Shown: positions 33,749 through 46,917, counted from the first letter of the stretch. The stretch is DNA of 64,000 nucleotides from Paraliobacillus salinarum (GCF_014083865.1 NZ_JACEFA010000009.1:1-64000), one strand, 5' to 3'. Numbers and translations: made by a program. The notes: generated by a model not told the origin, from the letters alone.

Positions 33749-34528
33749 TTAATATTTTAATTCTGCTTGTAAATACTTATGATCACTATTGCCCCAATCT
33801 TTTTCAATAACAACTTTATAATCTAGATCAGAGTTAAAATTAATAAATATGTGATCAATCGGTGTTTGTCCAATATAAGTTGGGATGTCATCAGAGACTA
33901 TATCTTTTGCAACTCTAGTTAGCTCTATAAATCTTTTTTCCGTTAATTTATTTTTACATCCAATATATCCATTAAAATCTCCTGCGATTATGAGTTTTTC
34001 ATTGTTGGCTTTCTTATCAGCAGTATACTCAATTAATTCTCGCCACATATGATCATTTTGATCATCTTCTTTAAAGTTAGTAGGCATATGTACACCCAAA
34101 ACTGTTATGTCATCACCAAGGCTTAATCCAATTGTTCTATTGTTACAAGGTTTATAGTTTATGTCACTATTAAATATTCCTTTTTTAAAAATTGCAACAG
34201 TACACCTCGTTATATAATTCCTAGATATATTTTCAAGTATCTCAAATTCATTGGTAGGAAAATCATTGTGCAGTTTCTTATGATAGTCGCACTCTAACCA
34301 CATAACACCTTTTTTTAATTTATAAGGAACTTCTTGCAATAATACAATTGCATTTTGTCGACTATCCAAAAAATCTTTAATATCTTTTACAATATTAATA
34401 TAAGCATTTATATCATAATCATTTTCATTATATTCCCATTCTTGCCCCGACCTCTTCTTATTCCTAAACCAATCAACATTCCATGTTTTTATATTAATTA
34501 TATTCTTTGCTCCCACCTCATTTTTCAT
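33749..34528 (-). CDS. EEP-superfamily nuclease/phosphatase
   Basis: This 259-residue protein has the endonuclease/exonuclease/phosphatase motifs in order: IKTWNVDWFR at the start, VLLQEVPYKL (metal-binding Glu), LGVHMPTNF, IIAGDFNGYIG (Asp/Asn), IDHIF and the final NSDHKYLQAEL (Asp-His). It has no signal peptide or membrane helix. It therefore looks catalytically intact, but whether DNA, RNA or a phosphoester is cut is unknown. Start ATG 34526-34528 follows GGGGGGAAAGGG. It is the only intact gene between the two rlmD-end copies and may be cargo of a decayed element. Confidence 0.82.
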   Translation of the reverse strand: MKNEVGAKNIINIKTWNVDWFRNKKRSGQEWEYNENDYDINAYINIVKDIKDFLDSRQNAIVLLQEVPYKLKKGVMWLECDYHKKLHNDFPTNEFEILENISRNYITRCTVAIFKKGIFNSDINYKPCNNRTIGLSLGDDITVLGVHMPTNFKEDDQNDHMWRELIEYTADKKANNEKLIIAGDFNGYIGCKNKLTEKRFIELTRVAKDIVSDDIPTYIGQTPIDHIFINFNSDLDYKVVIEKDWGNSDHKYLQAELKY

Positions 34529-34545
34529 TTCCCTTTCCCCCCATA

Positions 34546-35251
34546 CTATTTATTGTTTTTCTTTGAGCTATACTTACTACTCTTTCTCTGGCTACCTTCT
34601 TTGCTTTTGAGAACATTACTCCTATTTTTCTTCTCCACTTGCACAGCTTCAAACCTCTCTTTAGAAATTATGGGTGGATGATTATTTTCAGAAACATAAT
34701 GTTCTCGATTTTCTCCCGCATTAAGTAGTCTAACTACACCGATATATTTTTCATTGCTCAGCATGACGTTTATATCCCAATTTAATGTTTTCACTTCGAG
34801 ATTCATTTTCTGCTTGGGCAATGGATTCAATAATCGAAATCATCAAGGCATTATCTGTATCGGCTGTATCTAATCCTTCTTGTTCAAAAATAACACGTAC
34901 TCCCAGTTCTCTTAGTTTGTTCAATCCTTCGAGTACTTCAACCGTATCTCTACCAAATCGACTAATGTTTTTCGTCATCACCATTTTTAAGTCTTTGAAT
35001 TCACAATCTTTTATCAGACGATGAAATGCTTTACGGTTAGACTTCGCTTTTCCTGAAGCAATATCTATATACGTATCTACAAGTAACCAGTTAGGGGTAG
35101 ACGCTGTTAATCTAGTTAAGGCAGGTACTTGGGCTGTTAAACTATTCAATTGTTCCATACTATTGGAACTTACTCGACAATAAATTCCTACTCATTTCTC
35201 ACGTTTAACAGGCTTTGGCGGAATAAAATGTACCCTGCGCTGATCAGTCAT
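34546..35251 (-). pseudogene. Serine recombinase remnant (nonsense codon plus internal deletion)
   Basis: From ATG 35249-35251 the frame reads MTDQRRVHFIPPKPVKREK, meets TGA at 35192-35194, then VGIYCRVSSNSMEQLNSLTA with the resolvase catalytic Ser (CRVSS) and MVMTKNISRFGRDTVEVLEG. It continues to LGYKRHAEQ and stops at 34751. A second frame takes over inside CATGCTGAGCAATGAA and encodes MLSNEKYIGVVRLLNAGE ... PPIISKERFEAVQVEKKNR, the end of a recombinase domain. The domain's first half is missing. The gene is inactive; it probably served a site-specific integrating element. Confidence 0.82.
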
Positions 35252-35430
35252 CTCCTTATCTCCCGGCACTTATTTTTTTATGTCCATTTATTTGATAGGT
35301 TTTTGCGATATGTGATTAGTCTAAATTTAGCACATTTTACTCTTTACATCTATCCTATCAACTCCCCTACCTAAAATCTATTTTATCAACTCAACCCGAA
35401 ATTCCAGTGCTTCTAAAGTCAATAACAAAA

Positions 35431-35477
35431 AGGGTTTCACCTATTTATTCATCTAAAATAAACATAGGCGAAACCCT
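35431..35477 (-). terminator. Terminator of rlmD
   Basis: AGGGTTTCaCCTAT (35431-35444) and ATAGGcGAAACCCT (35464-35477) pair with one mismatch; on the minus strand the stem is followed by TTTTTGTT. It starts 40 bases past the rlmD stop. Confidence 0.8.
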
Positions 35478-35516
35478 ACATACCTTGTTATATCAACGCT
35501 TTAATTATTGGTGTGT

Positions 35517-36893
35517 TTATTCCCTAGACATCAACGCTACACACTCCACGTGATTCGTCTGTGGAAACATGTCAACTGGCTGTACTTCTTTCGTTTTATA
35601 GCCACCATCTTCTAGTATTCGTAAATCGCGTGCTAATGTAGATGGATTACAAGATACATACACAATACGTTCTGGATTCATCGCAAGCATCGCTTCTAAT
35701 AATGCTTCATCACAACCTTTTCGTGGTGGATCGACAACGATCACATCTGGTTTCAACCCTTGCGATGTCCACCATGGCATTACTTTTTCTGCTTGTCCAA
35801 CAAAAAATTCAACGTTATCTATATTGTTTAATTTTGCGTTTTCCTTTGCATCAGCGATTGCTTCTCCTACTATTTCCACACCATAAACCTTTTTTGCTTG
35901 TTGTGCTAAAAATAGTGAAATCGTTCCAATACCACAATACGCATCAATCACTGTTTCTTTACCTGTTAGTTGTGCATATTCTAGTGCTTTATCATATAAT
36001 TGTTTCGTTTGCGTAGGATTGACTTGATAAAATGACTTCGCAGATATGGCAAAAGTAATGTCACCGATTTTATCATGAATATAGGATTCACCCCAAAGTA
36101 CTTTGGTTTCTTTACCAAGGATCACGTTGGTGCGATCTTTATTAATATTTTGCATAATCGATGTCACATTCGGATAGGCTTCTCTAATTTCATTGATAAG
36201 TTGCTTCTTATTAGGAAGCTCTTTCGTTCGGGTAACAATCACGATCATTGTTTCATTCGTCATTTCGCCAGTTCGCACCATAATATGACGAAGCACGCCA
36301 CGATGGGTTCTTTCATCATATGCAGGGATATTTAGTCGATTTGCGATACTGCGCACTGCTTCAACCATACGATCATTCACTTCAGATGTGATGATACAAC
36401 GATCCATTCCCTCAATAATATCGTGACTTTTCTTTCGATAGAATCCGGTAATTAACTCACCGTTCTTTTCAGCAACAGGAATTTGGACTTTATTGCGATA
36501 ACGCCATGGATCTTCCATTCCCATTGTAGGGTGCACATTTACCCCCTCTATATGTCCAATCTTTTTTAGTGCATTTACTACTTGTGTGCGCTTCATTTCG
36601 TTTTGCAACGTATAGCTCATATGTTGAAGCTGACAGCCACCACATTGGTAATAAACATTACATGGAGGTTCTACTCGATCAGCACTTTTATTTTCTATTT
36701 CTATTAATTTACCTACAGCAAAATTTTTCTTTACCTTAATCACTTTCACTTGTGCTGTTTCACCTGGCAAGGCATAAGGTACAAAAACTGGGTAACCATC
36801 TATTTTCCCGACACCATTTCCTTCATGAGTCATATCTTCGAATACTAATGTTATCATTTCATTTTTTTGCACAGGGGCTTTTTGCTTTTCCAT
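35517..36893 (-). CDS. rlmD: 23S rRNA (uracil-C5)-methyltransferase, RlmD/RlmCD (YefA) type
   Basis: This 458-residue enzyme adds a methyl group to C5 of uridine in 23S rRNA. It has an N-terminal TRAM domain ([20 protein letters not shown]), the Fe-S cysteines [17 protein letters not shown], and the SAM domain with [36 protein letters not shown] and the catalytic Cys in [16 protein letters not shown] follow. The start ATG 36891-36893 follows AAAGGACG. Its 3' end is partly duplicated 1.9 kb downstream, as seen where elements integrate into this gene. Confidence 0.93.
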   Translation of the reverse strand: MEKQKAPVQKNEMITLVFEDMTHEGNGVGKIDGYPVFVPYALPGETAQVKVIKVKKNFAVGKLIEIENKSADRVEPPCNVYYQCGGCQLQHMSYTLQNEMKRTQVVNALKKIGHIEGVNVHPTMGMEDPWRYRNKVQIPVAEKNGELITGFYRKKSHDIIEGMDRCIITSEVNDRMVEAVRSIANRLNIPAYDERTHRGVLRHIMVRTGEMTNETMIVIVTRTKELPNKKQLINEIREAYPNVTSIMQNINKDRTNVILGKETKVLWGESYIHDKIGDITFAISAKSFYQVNPTQTKQLYDKALEYAQLTGKETVIDAYCGIGTISLFLAQQAKKVYGVEIVGEAIADAKENAKLNNIDNVEFFVGQAEKVMPWWTSQGLKPDVIVVDPPRKGCDEALLEAMLAMNPERIVYVSCNPSTLARDLRILEDGGYKTKEVQPVDMFPQTNHVECVALMSRE

Positions 36894-37087
36894 TATTAAT
36901 CAACGTCCTTTATTTTCAAATCCTTCTCAAAGTTTATCATAAATGTGTGATCCAAGAAATATGCACATTTCATCTATGATTCCACTATTTCTTTAGCTAC
37001 TTTAAAATTCATCCGACATTTCCCGGGAAATATTCGAATATTGACGAAACAAAGTAGACAAAAAAATAGAAAGAAGAACGCCTTGTG

Positions 37088-37996
37088 CTAGCTATCTTCT
37101 TTCACTTCGAATGTTTCAGGGACAAAATATTCAATATGCTGATGTAAATTAACAAATTCACCAGGTAAAAGCCCACCAAATTCACCATCAACATTTAATT
37201 GCATTTTTTCATCTGTGCTCACTTTTATTCGCTTGGCACGAGTATACAGGATTCGATCATCTTCTAAATGGTTTCCTTTTAATGCTTGTGTGGCAATTCG
37301 TACGAATTCTGCTAGATTTGTCTTCTTTAAAATTAATAAATCGAATACACCATCGTTCATTTCTGCATCAGGAGCTAATTTTTCAAATCCGCCAATTGAG
37401 TTTGTATTCGCGACAAGAAATAACATAATTTCATCTTCAAATAGTGTTCCATCATATTCAATTCGAACATTAATTGGTCGTAAAGATGGTAGCATCTCTA
37501 TTCCTTTAAGATAGTATGCTAATTGACCAATCATCGTTTTTAACTTGCTAGGTGCCTCATAAGATAGTTCAGTTAATTTTCCTCCACCAGCAATATTCAT
37601 GAAGTAATGATCATTTACTCTTCCTATATCTAAGGCTACAGAGCGATTTGCCAAAATCACATCAACTGCTTTATCAATTTGACGTGGTATATGCAGTGCG
37701 CGGGCAAAATCATTAGTTGTTCCTACTGGTATAATACCTAGCTTTGGTCGATTGTCTTTCTCAGCCATACCATTGATGACCTCATTTATCGTTCCATCGC
37801 CACCAGCAGCTACGATAACATCAAAGCCTCGATCGACAGCTTGACTTGCTGCAGTTGTTGCGTCGCCAATACCTGTTGTTGCGTGAACAGAAGTTTCATA
37901 TCCTGCTTGTTCAAATCGTTGCAACACTAAAGGTAATTCCTTTTTAAATAACTCACGTCCAGAAGTTGGGTTATATATTATTCGAGCACGTTGCAT
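37088..37996 (-). CDS. dgkB: Diacylglycerol kinase DgkB
   Basis: This 302-residue cytosolic lipid kinase recycles diacylglycerol from lipoteichoic acid synthesis to phosphatidic acid. The catalytic domain begins RARIIYNPTSGRELFKKELP, with the nucleotide loop VIVAAGGDGTINEVINGMAE and PVGTTNDFARALHIPR, then the DAEMNDGVFDLL metal-site region. Its length and motifs match B. subtilis DgkB (YerQ), and it lies next to rlmD and gatB as in that genome. Start ATG 37994-37996 follows GGGAGGG. Confidence 0.93.
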   Translation of the reverse strand: MQRARIIYNPTSGRELFKKELPLVLQRFEQAGYETSVHATTGIGDATTAASQAVDRGFDVIVAAGGDGTINEVINGMAEKDNRPKLGIIPVGTTNDFARALHIPRQIDKAVDVILANRSVALDIGRVNDHYFMNIAGGGKLTELSYEAPSKLKTMIGQLAYYLKGIEMLPSLRPINVRIEYDGTLFEDEIMLFLVANTNSIGGFEKLAPDAEMNDGVFDLLILKKTNLAEFVRIATQALKGNHLEDDRILYTRAKRIKVSTDEKMQLNVDGEFGGLLPGEFVNLHQHIEYFVPETFEVKEDS

Positions 37997-38109
37997 TAGA
38001 AGGCCCTCCCTACTTTCACTTTACTAACTAACATCATAGCCGTTTTCATCGAAAAAGAAAAGCTATTGACTATTTTTCCTCGACAATAAAAGGCTTTCCT
38101 CTTTTATCC

Positions 38110-38138
38110 GTGTAAAAAGAAGGCTACATTTCGTAGCC
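38110..38138 (-). terminator. Terminator of the gatCAB operon
   Basis: On the minus strand GGCTAC-gaaat-GTAGCC (38122-38138) is followed by TTCTTTTT, 12 bases after the gatB stop. Confidence 0.75.
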
Positions 38139-38149
38139 CTCTCCCCTTA

Positions 38150-39580
38150 TTATCTCTTTTCCATTTCTGCTAAAATGATTTTGTTTACCATCGGTGGATT
38201 TGCTTGGCCTTTAGTTTCTTTCATTACTTGTCCTACTAAAAATCCAAGTGCTTTGTCTTTTCCATTTTTGAAATCGACAATAGATTGTTCGTTTTTATCT
38301 AGGATAGCGGAGATGATTTCTGTTAGTTGACCTTCATCAGAAATTTGAACAAGTCCTTTATCTTTGACAATCTTTTCTGGATCTCCACCTTTTTCAACTA
38401 GCTCTGCAAATACTTTTTTCGCAATTTTAGAAGAAATCGTGCCATCTTCAATTAAGCGAATCATTTTTGCTAGCGCTTCTGGTGTTAAAGCAAGATCATG
38501 TAGCTCTTTTTGTTGTTTATTCATGTAGGCAGATACTTCACCCATCAACCAGTTTGATGCTTGTTTCACATCAGCACCAGCTGTAATGGTTGCTTCGAAA
38601 AAGTCTGACATCTCTTTTGTGCTAGTCAGTACCATCGCATCATATGCCGGGAGTTCTAGCTCTTTAATATAACGCGCTTTTCTTGCATCTGGAAGCTCTG
38701 GAATCTCTGCACGAATGCGTTCCTTCCATGCATCATCGATATAAAGTGGTACAAGATCTGGTTCTGGGAAATAACGATAGTCGTCTGATCCTTCTTTCAC
38801 ACGCATTAAGATGGTTTCTTTTGTTTGCTCATCGTAACGACGTGTTTCTTGAAGGATTTCCCCGCCAGCTAATAACACTTCTTGTTGACGTTTTTCTTCA
38901 TACTCTAGTCCTTTTTGAACAAAGGAGAAAGAGTTTAGGTTCTTCAATTCTGATTTAACACCAAATTGTTCTTGACCAATTGGGCGAATTGAAATGTTCG
39001 CATCACAACGTAACGAACCTTCTTCCATCTTACAATCAGAAACACCAGTATACTGGATAATATTTTTTAGTTTTTCTAAATATGCATACGCTTCGGCTGG
39101 TGAACGTAGATCTGGCTCAGAAACGATCTCTACTAATGGCGTACCCTGACGGTTATAGTCGACTAACGAGTAACCATCGTCACTGTGAGTTAATTTACCT
39201 GCGTCCTCTTCCATATGCAAACGTGTAATACCGATTCGTTTCGTCTTTCCTTCTACTTCAATTTCAATCCATCCGTTTTCTCCGATTGGCTGATCAAACT
39301 GTGATATTTGATAAGCTTTCGGATTGTCTGGATAGAAATAATTTTTTCGATCAAACTTAGTATCTGTGGCAATCTCACAATTAAGTGCCATTGCTGCTTT
39401 CATTGCAAAGTTTACTGCTTCTTCATTCAATACTGGAAGCACACCTGGATAACCTAAATCGATTGGGTTTGTATTTTCATTCGGCTCGGCACCGAAATGA
39501 TTAAAGCTTGGACTAAATATTTTTGAATCTGTCTTTAGCTCAACGTGTACTTCTAGACCAATAATTGTTTCAAAATTCAT
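38150..39580 (-). CDS. gatB: Asp-tRNA(Asn)/Glu-tRNA(Gln) amidotransferase subunit B
   Basis: This 476-residue subunit binds misacylated tRNA and phosphorylates its acyl group before amidation. It shows [50 protein letters not shown] and the C-terminal helical YqeY-like domain ending [16 protein letters not shown]. Length matches the family. It starts by overlapping the gatA stop (TAATG), with GGAGGTGCG as RBS. It is last in gatCAB and ends at a terminator. Confidence 0.97.
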   Translation of the reverse strand: MNFETIIGLEVHVELKTDSKIFSPSFNHFGAEPNENTNPIDLGYPGVLPVLNEEAVNFAMKAAMALNCEIATDTKFDRKNYFYPDNPKAYQISQFDQPIGENGWIEIEVEGKTKRIGITRLHMEEDAGKLTHSDDGYSLVDYNRQGTPLVEIVSEPDLRSPAEAYAYLEKLKNIIQYTGVSDCKMEEGSLRCDANISIRPIGQEQFGVKSELKNLNSFSFVQKGLEYEEKRQQEVLLAGGEILQETRRYDEQTKETILMRVKEGSDDYRYFPEPDLVPLYIDDAWKERIRAEIPELPDARKARYIKELELPAYDAMVLTSTKEMSDFFEATITAGADVKQASNWLMGEVSAYMNKQQKELHDLALTPEALAKMIRLIEDGTISSKIAKKVFAELVEKGGDPEKIVKDKGLVQISDEGQLTEIISAILDKNEQSIVDFKNGKDKALGFLVGQVMKETKGQANPPMVNKIILAEMEKR

Positions 39581-41049
39581 TACTTCGCACCTCCCAATGT
39601 TGGGCGTTTTTTATGATGATCGGTTGCTTGTTCAAACGCATATGCAGTGCGATAAATCGTTGTTTCATCAAAGTGTTTCCCTATAATTTGCAAACCGATC
39701 GGTAAGCCTTCACTCGAAAAACCACAAGGAAGAGACATACCTGGTACGCCTGCTAGATTGACAGGAATCGTTAGAATATCATTTGCATACATCGTTAATG
39801 GATCATCAATGATTTCACCGACTTTAAATGCTGGAGTTGGTGTTGTTGGTCCAATAATTACATCATAATCTTCAAATACTTTTTCAAAGTCATCTTTAAT
39901 TAATGTACGTACTTTTTGCGCTTTTTTGTAATACGCATCATAATAACCTGAGCTTAGAGCAAATGTTCCTAGCATAATACGGCGTTTTACTTCATCTCCA
40001 AAACCTTCGCTACGAGATAGTTTAAACATATCTAACATATTCGTTGCATTTTCTGAACGAACACCATAGCGCACACCGTCAAAACGTGCAAGGTTTGCAG
40101 AAGCTTCAGAAGAAGACAGTAAATAATACGCTGCTACTGCATATTTAGAGTGTGGAAGAGATACTTCTTCCCATGTTGCACCTAAATCTTCATATACTTT
40201 AAGTGCTTGAAGAACAGATTCTTTTACTTCAGGATCGATTCCTTCTTGTAAGTATTCCTTAGGCACAGCAATTTTTAATCCTTTAACATCTTCTTTAAAA
40301 GCATCACTGTAGTTTGGCACTTCTAAATTAGCAGAAGTAGAATCCATTTTATCGTGTCCAGCAATTGCTTGAAGCACATGTGCGTTGTCTTCTACTGTTC
40401 TTGTAATTGGGCCAACTTGATCTAATGATGAAGCAAATGCTACAAGACCAAAACGAGAAACTAATCCATAAGTAGGTTTTAATCCTACAACGCCGCAAAA
40501 TGCCGCTGGCTGACGAATGGATCCACCTGTATCAGAACCAAGTGAAAAGAACACTTCATTTGCTGCTACGGCTGCTGCTGAACCACCACTTGATCCACCT
40601 GGGACATAATCTGTGTTCCATGGGTTACGTGTAGCTGCATAGCTTGAGTTCTCATTGGATGATCCCATCGCAAACTCATCCATATTTAATTTACCAATTG
40701 TAACGGTGTTTTTATCTTCTAGTCTATCTACAACTGTTGCATTATAAAGTGGATCATTAAAGTTATCTAACAATTGACTTGCACAAGTTGTACGTAGTCC
40801 TTTTGTTACTAGATTATCTTTAATTCCAGCAGGGATACCAAATAATAGATTGTCTTGCTCATGAGCTAATTTCTCTAATTCATTTGCCTTTTCACGTGCA
40901 CCTTCTTCATTTAAGGTTAGGAAGGCATGAACTTGGTCATCTACTTCATTAATTCGTTCGTATGATGCATCTACTAAATCGGTAATGGTAATCTCTTTTT
41001 TATGTAGCTTTTCTTGTAGTTCCTTCAATGTATAATCAAATAACGACAT
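39580..41049 (-). CDS. gatA: Asp-tRNA(Asn)/Glu-tRNA(Gln) amidotransferase subunit A
   Basis: This 489-residue glutaminase subunit of GatCAB belongs to the amidase signature family. It has the Lys of [10 protein letters not shown], the Ser-rich loop [15 protein letters not shown] and the nucleophilic Ser in [18 protein letters not shown]. Ammonia released from Gln passes to GatB. The start is ATG 41047-41049 behind GAGGG, 15 bases after gatC. Its stop overlaps the gatB start. Confidence 0.97.
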   Translation of the reverse strand: MSLFDYTLKELQEKLHKKEITITDLVDASYERINEVDDQVHAFLTLNEEGAREKANELEKLAHEQDNLLFGIPAGIKDNLVTKGLRTTCASQLLDNFNDPLYNATVVDRLEDKNTVTIGKLNMDEFAMGSSNENSSYAATRNPWNTDYVPGGSSGGSAAAVAANEVFFSLGSDTGGSIRQPAAFCGVVGLKPTYGLVSRFGLVAFASSLDQVGPITRTVEDNAHVLQAIAGHDKMDSTSANLEVPNYSDAFKEDVKGLKIAVPKEYLQEGIDPEVKESVLQALKVYEDLGATWEEVSLPHSKYAVAAYYLLSSSEASANLARFDGVRYGVRSENATNMLDMFKLSRSEGFGDEVKRRIMLGTFALSSGYYDAYYKKAQKVRTLIKDDFEKVFEDYDVIIGPTTPTPAFKVGEIIDDPLTMYANDILTIPVNLAGVPGMSLPCGFSSEGLPIGLQIIGKHFDETTIYRTAYAFEQATDHHKKRPTLGGAK

Positions 41050-41064
41050 GCTTTGTTTCCCTCC

Positions 41065-41355
41065 CTATTCTAATATAGATGGCACGCGGAATTGGCCGTC
41101 TTTAACATCTGGCGCGTTCTTTAGTGCATCCTCTTTTTCAATCCATTTTCTAGGTTCATCTTTACGCATTACGTTTTTCAAATCTAATACGTGTGTTGTT
41201 GGTTTTACGTCTTCTGTATCTAGCTCATTTAAAAGTGTCGCATAGTTAATAATGTCACCTAGCTGTTTCGTCATTGTCTCTACTTCTTCATCTGTAATAG
41301 CTAATCTTGCTAAGTGTGCAACGTGCTTCACTTGTTCTTTTGAAATTTCTGACAT
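41065..41355 (-). CDS. gatC: Asp-tRNA(Asn)/Glu-tRNA(Gln) amidotransferase subunit C
   Basis: This 96-residue scaffold subunit wraps GatA and GatB. The family pattern [18 protein letters not shown] near the start and LRKDEPR-like [10 protein letters not shown] with [19 protein letters not shown] at the end is clear. Start ATG 41353-41355 follows GGAGGTGG. It is the first gene of gatCAB and indicates the indirect route to Gln-tRNA, usual in Bacillaceae. Confidence 0.96.
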   Translation of the reverse strand: MSEISKEQVKHVAHLARLAITDEEVETMTKQLGDIINYATLLNELDTEDVKPTTHVLDLKNVMRKDEPRKWIEKEDALKNAPDVKDGQFRVPSILE

Positions 41356-41402
41356 ATCTGTCCACCTCCAGCTTTTTTTCTACGTAAATATACAATACTT
41401 AA

Positions 41403-41431
41403 GATAATAGCAAATAATTGATACTATTATC
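41403..41431 (-). terminator. Weak stem-loop after the CamS-like gene
   Basis: GATAATAG (41403-41410) pairs with CTATTATC (41424-41431); followed on the minus strand by TTAAG rather than a T run. It may end the pcrB-pcrA-ligA-yerH unit, or act only as a processing hairpin. Confidence 0.35.
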
Positions 41432-41439
41432 AACTTTAC

Positions 41440-42618
41440 TTAATCATAGATATGCACATTTGGCTCTTTTTCTCCTGCTTTTCGATAGATTAAGCTTTCT
41501 TGTTTATCGCTAGAAGTAATGTTAACTTCTAAGTCAAAATGATCTTCAAACCCATCTACAATTAAGCCATAAACATACTGTGTAAATCCTACTACTTCTG
41601 CTTTTCCTTTAAATCTAATCGGTATTTCTAAAGTGAGTTTCTTTAATTGGTCATCAACATAGAACCCTTCTCCAATTACTCCTACATAATTCGGAAAATA
41701 CTCTGATACATCTATTTCAAAATCTTCTAAATTAGCATTTGTATCAGGGTCAATGTCTGTTAATTCAGATGAAGGATATAGAACATATTCTTCATTAATT
41801 GCTTTCCAATCTTTAATCGTGGAACTTCCACCTTTAACGTTTGTTTTAGCGACAAAGTTTCCTGGTACGAGGGAATCTCTTCCTTCTTCTCGATAAATGG
41901 CAACCATAATCGGCACATCATCTAATCCATCCATTTGACGCATACGATTAACTACTTCTTTCGCCACCCTATTTGCTTCACTCAGCATTTTTTTCTTTGA
42001 AATATCTTCATAATAATATGGACCACCTACTTCGGTTTGGAAGCGATAGTTAGATTTCATCGCAATTGCAATAGAAACCCCACCTAATTGTACGGCATTT
42101 TCACTCGTTTTCATTAAATAATTTTGTTCTAAAATGTGAGAAACATATTTCGGATTGTTTCGTTCTGCTTCGATTAACTCTTCCTTATCCTTTTCGTCCA
42201 CATTAGGGAGTGCTGGATTAAGACCCAACGGATTATCCTTCCCAGAATCTTCTTTTGCATATCTTTCCAACCATTTATATACGACATCAGAAGTGAGTTT
42301 CTGTCCTTCTTGGAAATAGTAATCATCTGGATCGTATACTTCGGTTGAATGCCTCCGTAATCCTTGTTCAATTGCATCAATATCTAAACGATTGGCAATT
42401 TGGTTTGTTATTACTCCGCGCGACTGGCTCATCTTGTATGGTAATAACACTTGATACTCTTGTTCAGATACACTGTGGCTAGGTATAATCGCAGTTTCTC
42501 CACTATCCTGTTCTGATGTGTTATCCTCCACTACATCCTCTTTATTGTCATAAGAAGGGGCACAGCTCGCTAATATAATTAAAGCAGCAATGCTCATCGT
42601 TGCTATTTTTTTATTCAA
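41440..42618 (-). CDS. yerH: CamS/YerH-family lipoprotein
   Basis: This 392-residue lipoprotein has the lipobox IILASC after a short signal peptide. The body shows SRGVITNQIANRLDIDAIEQ, YFQEGQKLTSDVVYKWLERY and MVAIYREEGRDSLVPG, typical of CamS (sex pheromone cAM373 precursor in enterococci; YerH in B. subtilis). The signal peptide of enterococcal CamS yields a pheromone. No such use is known in bacilli. The RBS GGAGGAG lies upstream of ATG 42616-42618. The gene follows ligA by 24 bases, as in B. subtilis. Confidence 0.9.
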   Translation of the reverse strand: MNKKIATMSIAALIILASCAPSYDNKEDVVEDNTSEQDSGETAIIPSHSVSEQEYQVLLPYKMSQSRGVITNQIANRLDIDAIEQGLRRHSTEVYDPDDYYFQEGQKLTSDVVYKWLERYAKEDSGKDNPLGLNPALPNVDEKDKEELIEAERNNPKYVSHILEQNYLMKTSENAVQLGGVSIAIAMKSNYRFQTEVGGPYYYEDISKKKMLSEANRVAKEVVNRMRQMDGLDDVPIMVAIYREEGRDSLVPGNFVAKTNVKGGSSTIKDWKAINEEYVLYPSSELTDIDPDTNANLEDFEIDVSEYFPNYVGVIGEGFYVDDQLKKLTLEIPIRFKGKAEVVGFTQYVYGLIVDGFEDHFDLEVNITSSDKQESLIYRKAGEKEPNVHIYD

Positions 42619-42642
42619 TGTTCGCTCCTCCTTCCCTAAGAA

Positions 42643-44679
<2,037 letters not shown>

Positions 44680-46917
44680 TTATTGTTTGGTAATCGGAGC
44701 AAATTTCGCTAACAAACGTTTAATACCAGTTGGTGCAGGAAACGCAATATCCAGCTCCATTGATTCACCTTGTCCGGTAACTTTTACTACTGTACCTTGT
44801 CCCCATTTTTTATGATCTGCTTTATCGCCAACTTGCCAGCCTACCTTTTCTCCACCTGTCGTTGTCTGTTTTGCTCGTCTCTTCACAGGAACAGGCTCTT
44901 TAGGTGTGGTTGCAAATGGGTTTGTGCGGGACTCTTGCTTCTTATTAAATCCAAACATCTTTTCCTTTGCTTCTTCCATTCCTTCTAATAAATCATCAGG
45001 AATTTCATGAATAAAGCGACTAATAGGGTTCAAATTCGTCCGACCGAATAATGTTCGCATTTTTGCATGGGATAGATGAAGAATTTTTTCTGCTCGGGTA
45101 ATTCCAACATAAGCAAGCCGACGTTCCTCTTCCATTTCTTCATCATCCATAAGTGAACGACTGTGCGGAAAGACGTTTTCTTCCATCCCAATTAAAAACA
45201 CAACAGGAAATTCAAGCCCTTTTGCTGCATGTAAAGTCATCATGGTTACTTTATTATCTGCAAATGGGTCATCATCCATACGGTCTATATCAGCCACTAA
45301 AGCAAGGTCGGTAAGAAAGGCAAGTAATGTTTTATCTTCGCTGTTCTTTTCAAAATGCTTACTTACGGTTTTAAATTCTTCTATGTTCTCTAGACGACTT
45401 TGTGCTTCAATGCTTCGCTCATTCTTTAGCATTTCTTCATAGCCTGTTCGTTTTAATACCTCTTCCACCATATCTGTAGCAGTTAAGAACTCTTGTTGTT
45501 GTGTCCATTGCTTGATCATTGCACCAAAGTCAGCTAATGATTTTGCCGCTTTTCCACTTACGCCTGCAAAATCAACTTCCTGAACGGCAGTATAGAGTGA
45601 TATATCATTGCTAGCTGCATATGCCTGAAGCTTCTCTAATGACGTTTTTCCTACGCCTCGTTTTGGTTCATTCACTACTCGAGTAAAGCTAATATCATCA
45701 TCAGGATTGGAAATCAAACGTAAATACGCCAAAATATCTTTAATTTCTTTACGATCATAGAACTTTGTACCGCCGACAATTTGATAAGGTATGTTTGCCT
45801 TCACAAACGTTTCCTCGACTGCACGAGATTGTGCGTTCGTACGATACAAAATCGCCATATCACGGTAGTTATATCCTTCCGACTTCAGATATTCTTCTAT
45901 TTTATCTGCAACATAAAGTCCTTCATATTGTTCTGTTGCCGCTTCATGATAATAAATTTTTGATCCTGATGTATTGTCTGTCCATAGTTTCTTCGGCTTT
46001 CGACCTGGATTATTTACTATAACACTATTTGCCGCTTGTAAAATAGATTGAGTTGAGCGATAATTTTGTTCAAGTAAAACCACATGTGCATTTGGATAAT
46101 CTTTTTCAAATGACATAATGTTTTGAATATCTGCACCACGCCAACGATAAATGGACTGATCGGAATCTCCCACTACACAAAGGTTCTGAAAACGAGCTGC
46201 TAGTTGTTTTACAAGAAAGTATTGTGCATGGTTTGTATCTTGATACTCGTCGACATGAATGTATTGAAAACGTCGTTGATAATACTCTAGTACTTCAGGT
46301 ACACGATCAAATAAGCGGATCGTTTGCATGATTAAATCATCAAAATCCAACGATTGGTTTTTGATTAATGTCTTTTGATACCCTTCGTAAACGACTGCAA
46401 TTTGTTGTTCATAGAAATTACCCGCTTCTTCCTTGTATTGCTTTGGGGTAATTAAGCTATTTTTTGCTGAACTAATTGCACCAAGCATGGCACGTGGGTC
46501 GAATTTTTTTGAATCGATATCTTTATCTTTTAAAACTTTTTTAATAACAGATAATTGGTCCCCACTATCTAAAATAGAGAAATTACGACTATATCCAATT
46601 CGTTCAATATCTCTTCTTAAAATCCGTACACACATGGAGTGAAAAGTAGACACCCATATCTTATCTGCTTCTGGGCCAACTAAACGAGCCACTCGATCCT
46701 TCATTTCTCGTGCCGCTTTATTAGTAAACGTAATTGCAAGAATACTGCGTGGAGATATTTCCTTTTCATCTAATAAATAGGCAATACGATGTGTTAAGAC
46801 ACGTGTTTTTCCACTACCGGCTCCTGCCATAATTAGTAATGGTCCATCGGTTTTTCTTACTGCCTCTTGTTGTTTTTTATTTAAACTTTTAATTAATGTT
46901 TGAATTGCTTGGCCCAT
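44680..46917 (-). CDS. pcrA: ATP-dependent DNA helicase PcrA
   Basis: This 745-residue superfamily 1A 3'-5' helicase acts in repair and rolling-circle replication and removes RecA. It has the Q-motif LNKKQQEAV, Walker [20 protein letters not shown], Walker [12 protein letters not shown], motif [19 protein letters not shown], motif [21 protein letters not shown] and motif [16 protein letters not shown]. The C-terminal RNA-polymerase-binding Tudor-like domain is present ([19 protein letters not shown]). RBS GGCGGTGA precedes ATG 46915-46917. It follows pcrB and precedes ligA, the conserved order. Confidence 0.97.
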   Translation of the reverse strand: MGQAIQTLIKSLNKKQQEAVRKTDGPLLIMAGAGSGKTRVLTHRIAYLLDEKEISPRSILAITFTNKAAREMKDRVARLVGPEADKIWVSTFHSMCVRILRRDIERIGYSRNFSILDSGDQLSVIKKVLKDKDIDSKKFDPRAMLGAISSAKNSLITPKQYKEEAGNFYEQQIAVVYEGYQKTLIKNQSLDFDDLIMQTIRLFDRVPEVLEYYQRRFQYIHVDEYQDTNHAQYFLVKQLAARFQNLCVVGDSDQSIYRWRGADIQNIMSFEKDYPNAHVVLLEQNYRSTQSILQAANSVIVNNPGRKPKKLWTDNTSGSKIYYHEAATEQYEGLYVADKIEEYLKSEGYNYRDMAILYRTNAQSRAVEETFVKANIPYQIVGGTKFYDRKEIKDILAYLRLISNPDDDISFTRVVNEPKRGVGKTSLEKLQAYAASNDISLYTAVQEVDFAGVSGKAAKSLADFGAMIKQWTQQQEFLTATDMVEEVLKRTGYEEMLKNERSIEAQSRLENIEEFKTVSKHFEKNSEDKTLLAFLTDLALVADIDRMDDDPFADNKVTMMTLHAAKGLEFPVVFLIGMEENVFPHSRSLMDDEEMEEERRLAYVGITRAEKILHLSHAKMRTLFGRTNLNPISRFIHEIPDDLLEGMEEAKEKMFGFNKKQESRTNPFATTPKEPVPVKRRAKQTTTGGEKVGWQVGDKADHKKWGQGTVVKVTGQGESMELDIAFPAPTGIKRLLAKFAPITKQ

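Noticed and set aside
33749-34528. Calling the EEP nuclease a second exoA
   Set aside because: It has EEP motifs but not the ExoA-specific MKLISWNI start or GWRIDY segment; only superfamily level is supported.
45765-46022. Plus-strand ORFs opposite pcrA
   Set aside because: Shadow frames of a highly conserved helicase gene.
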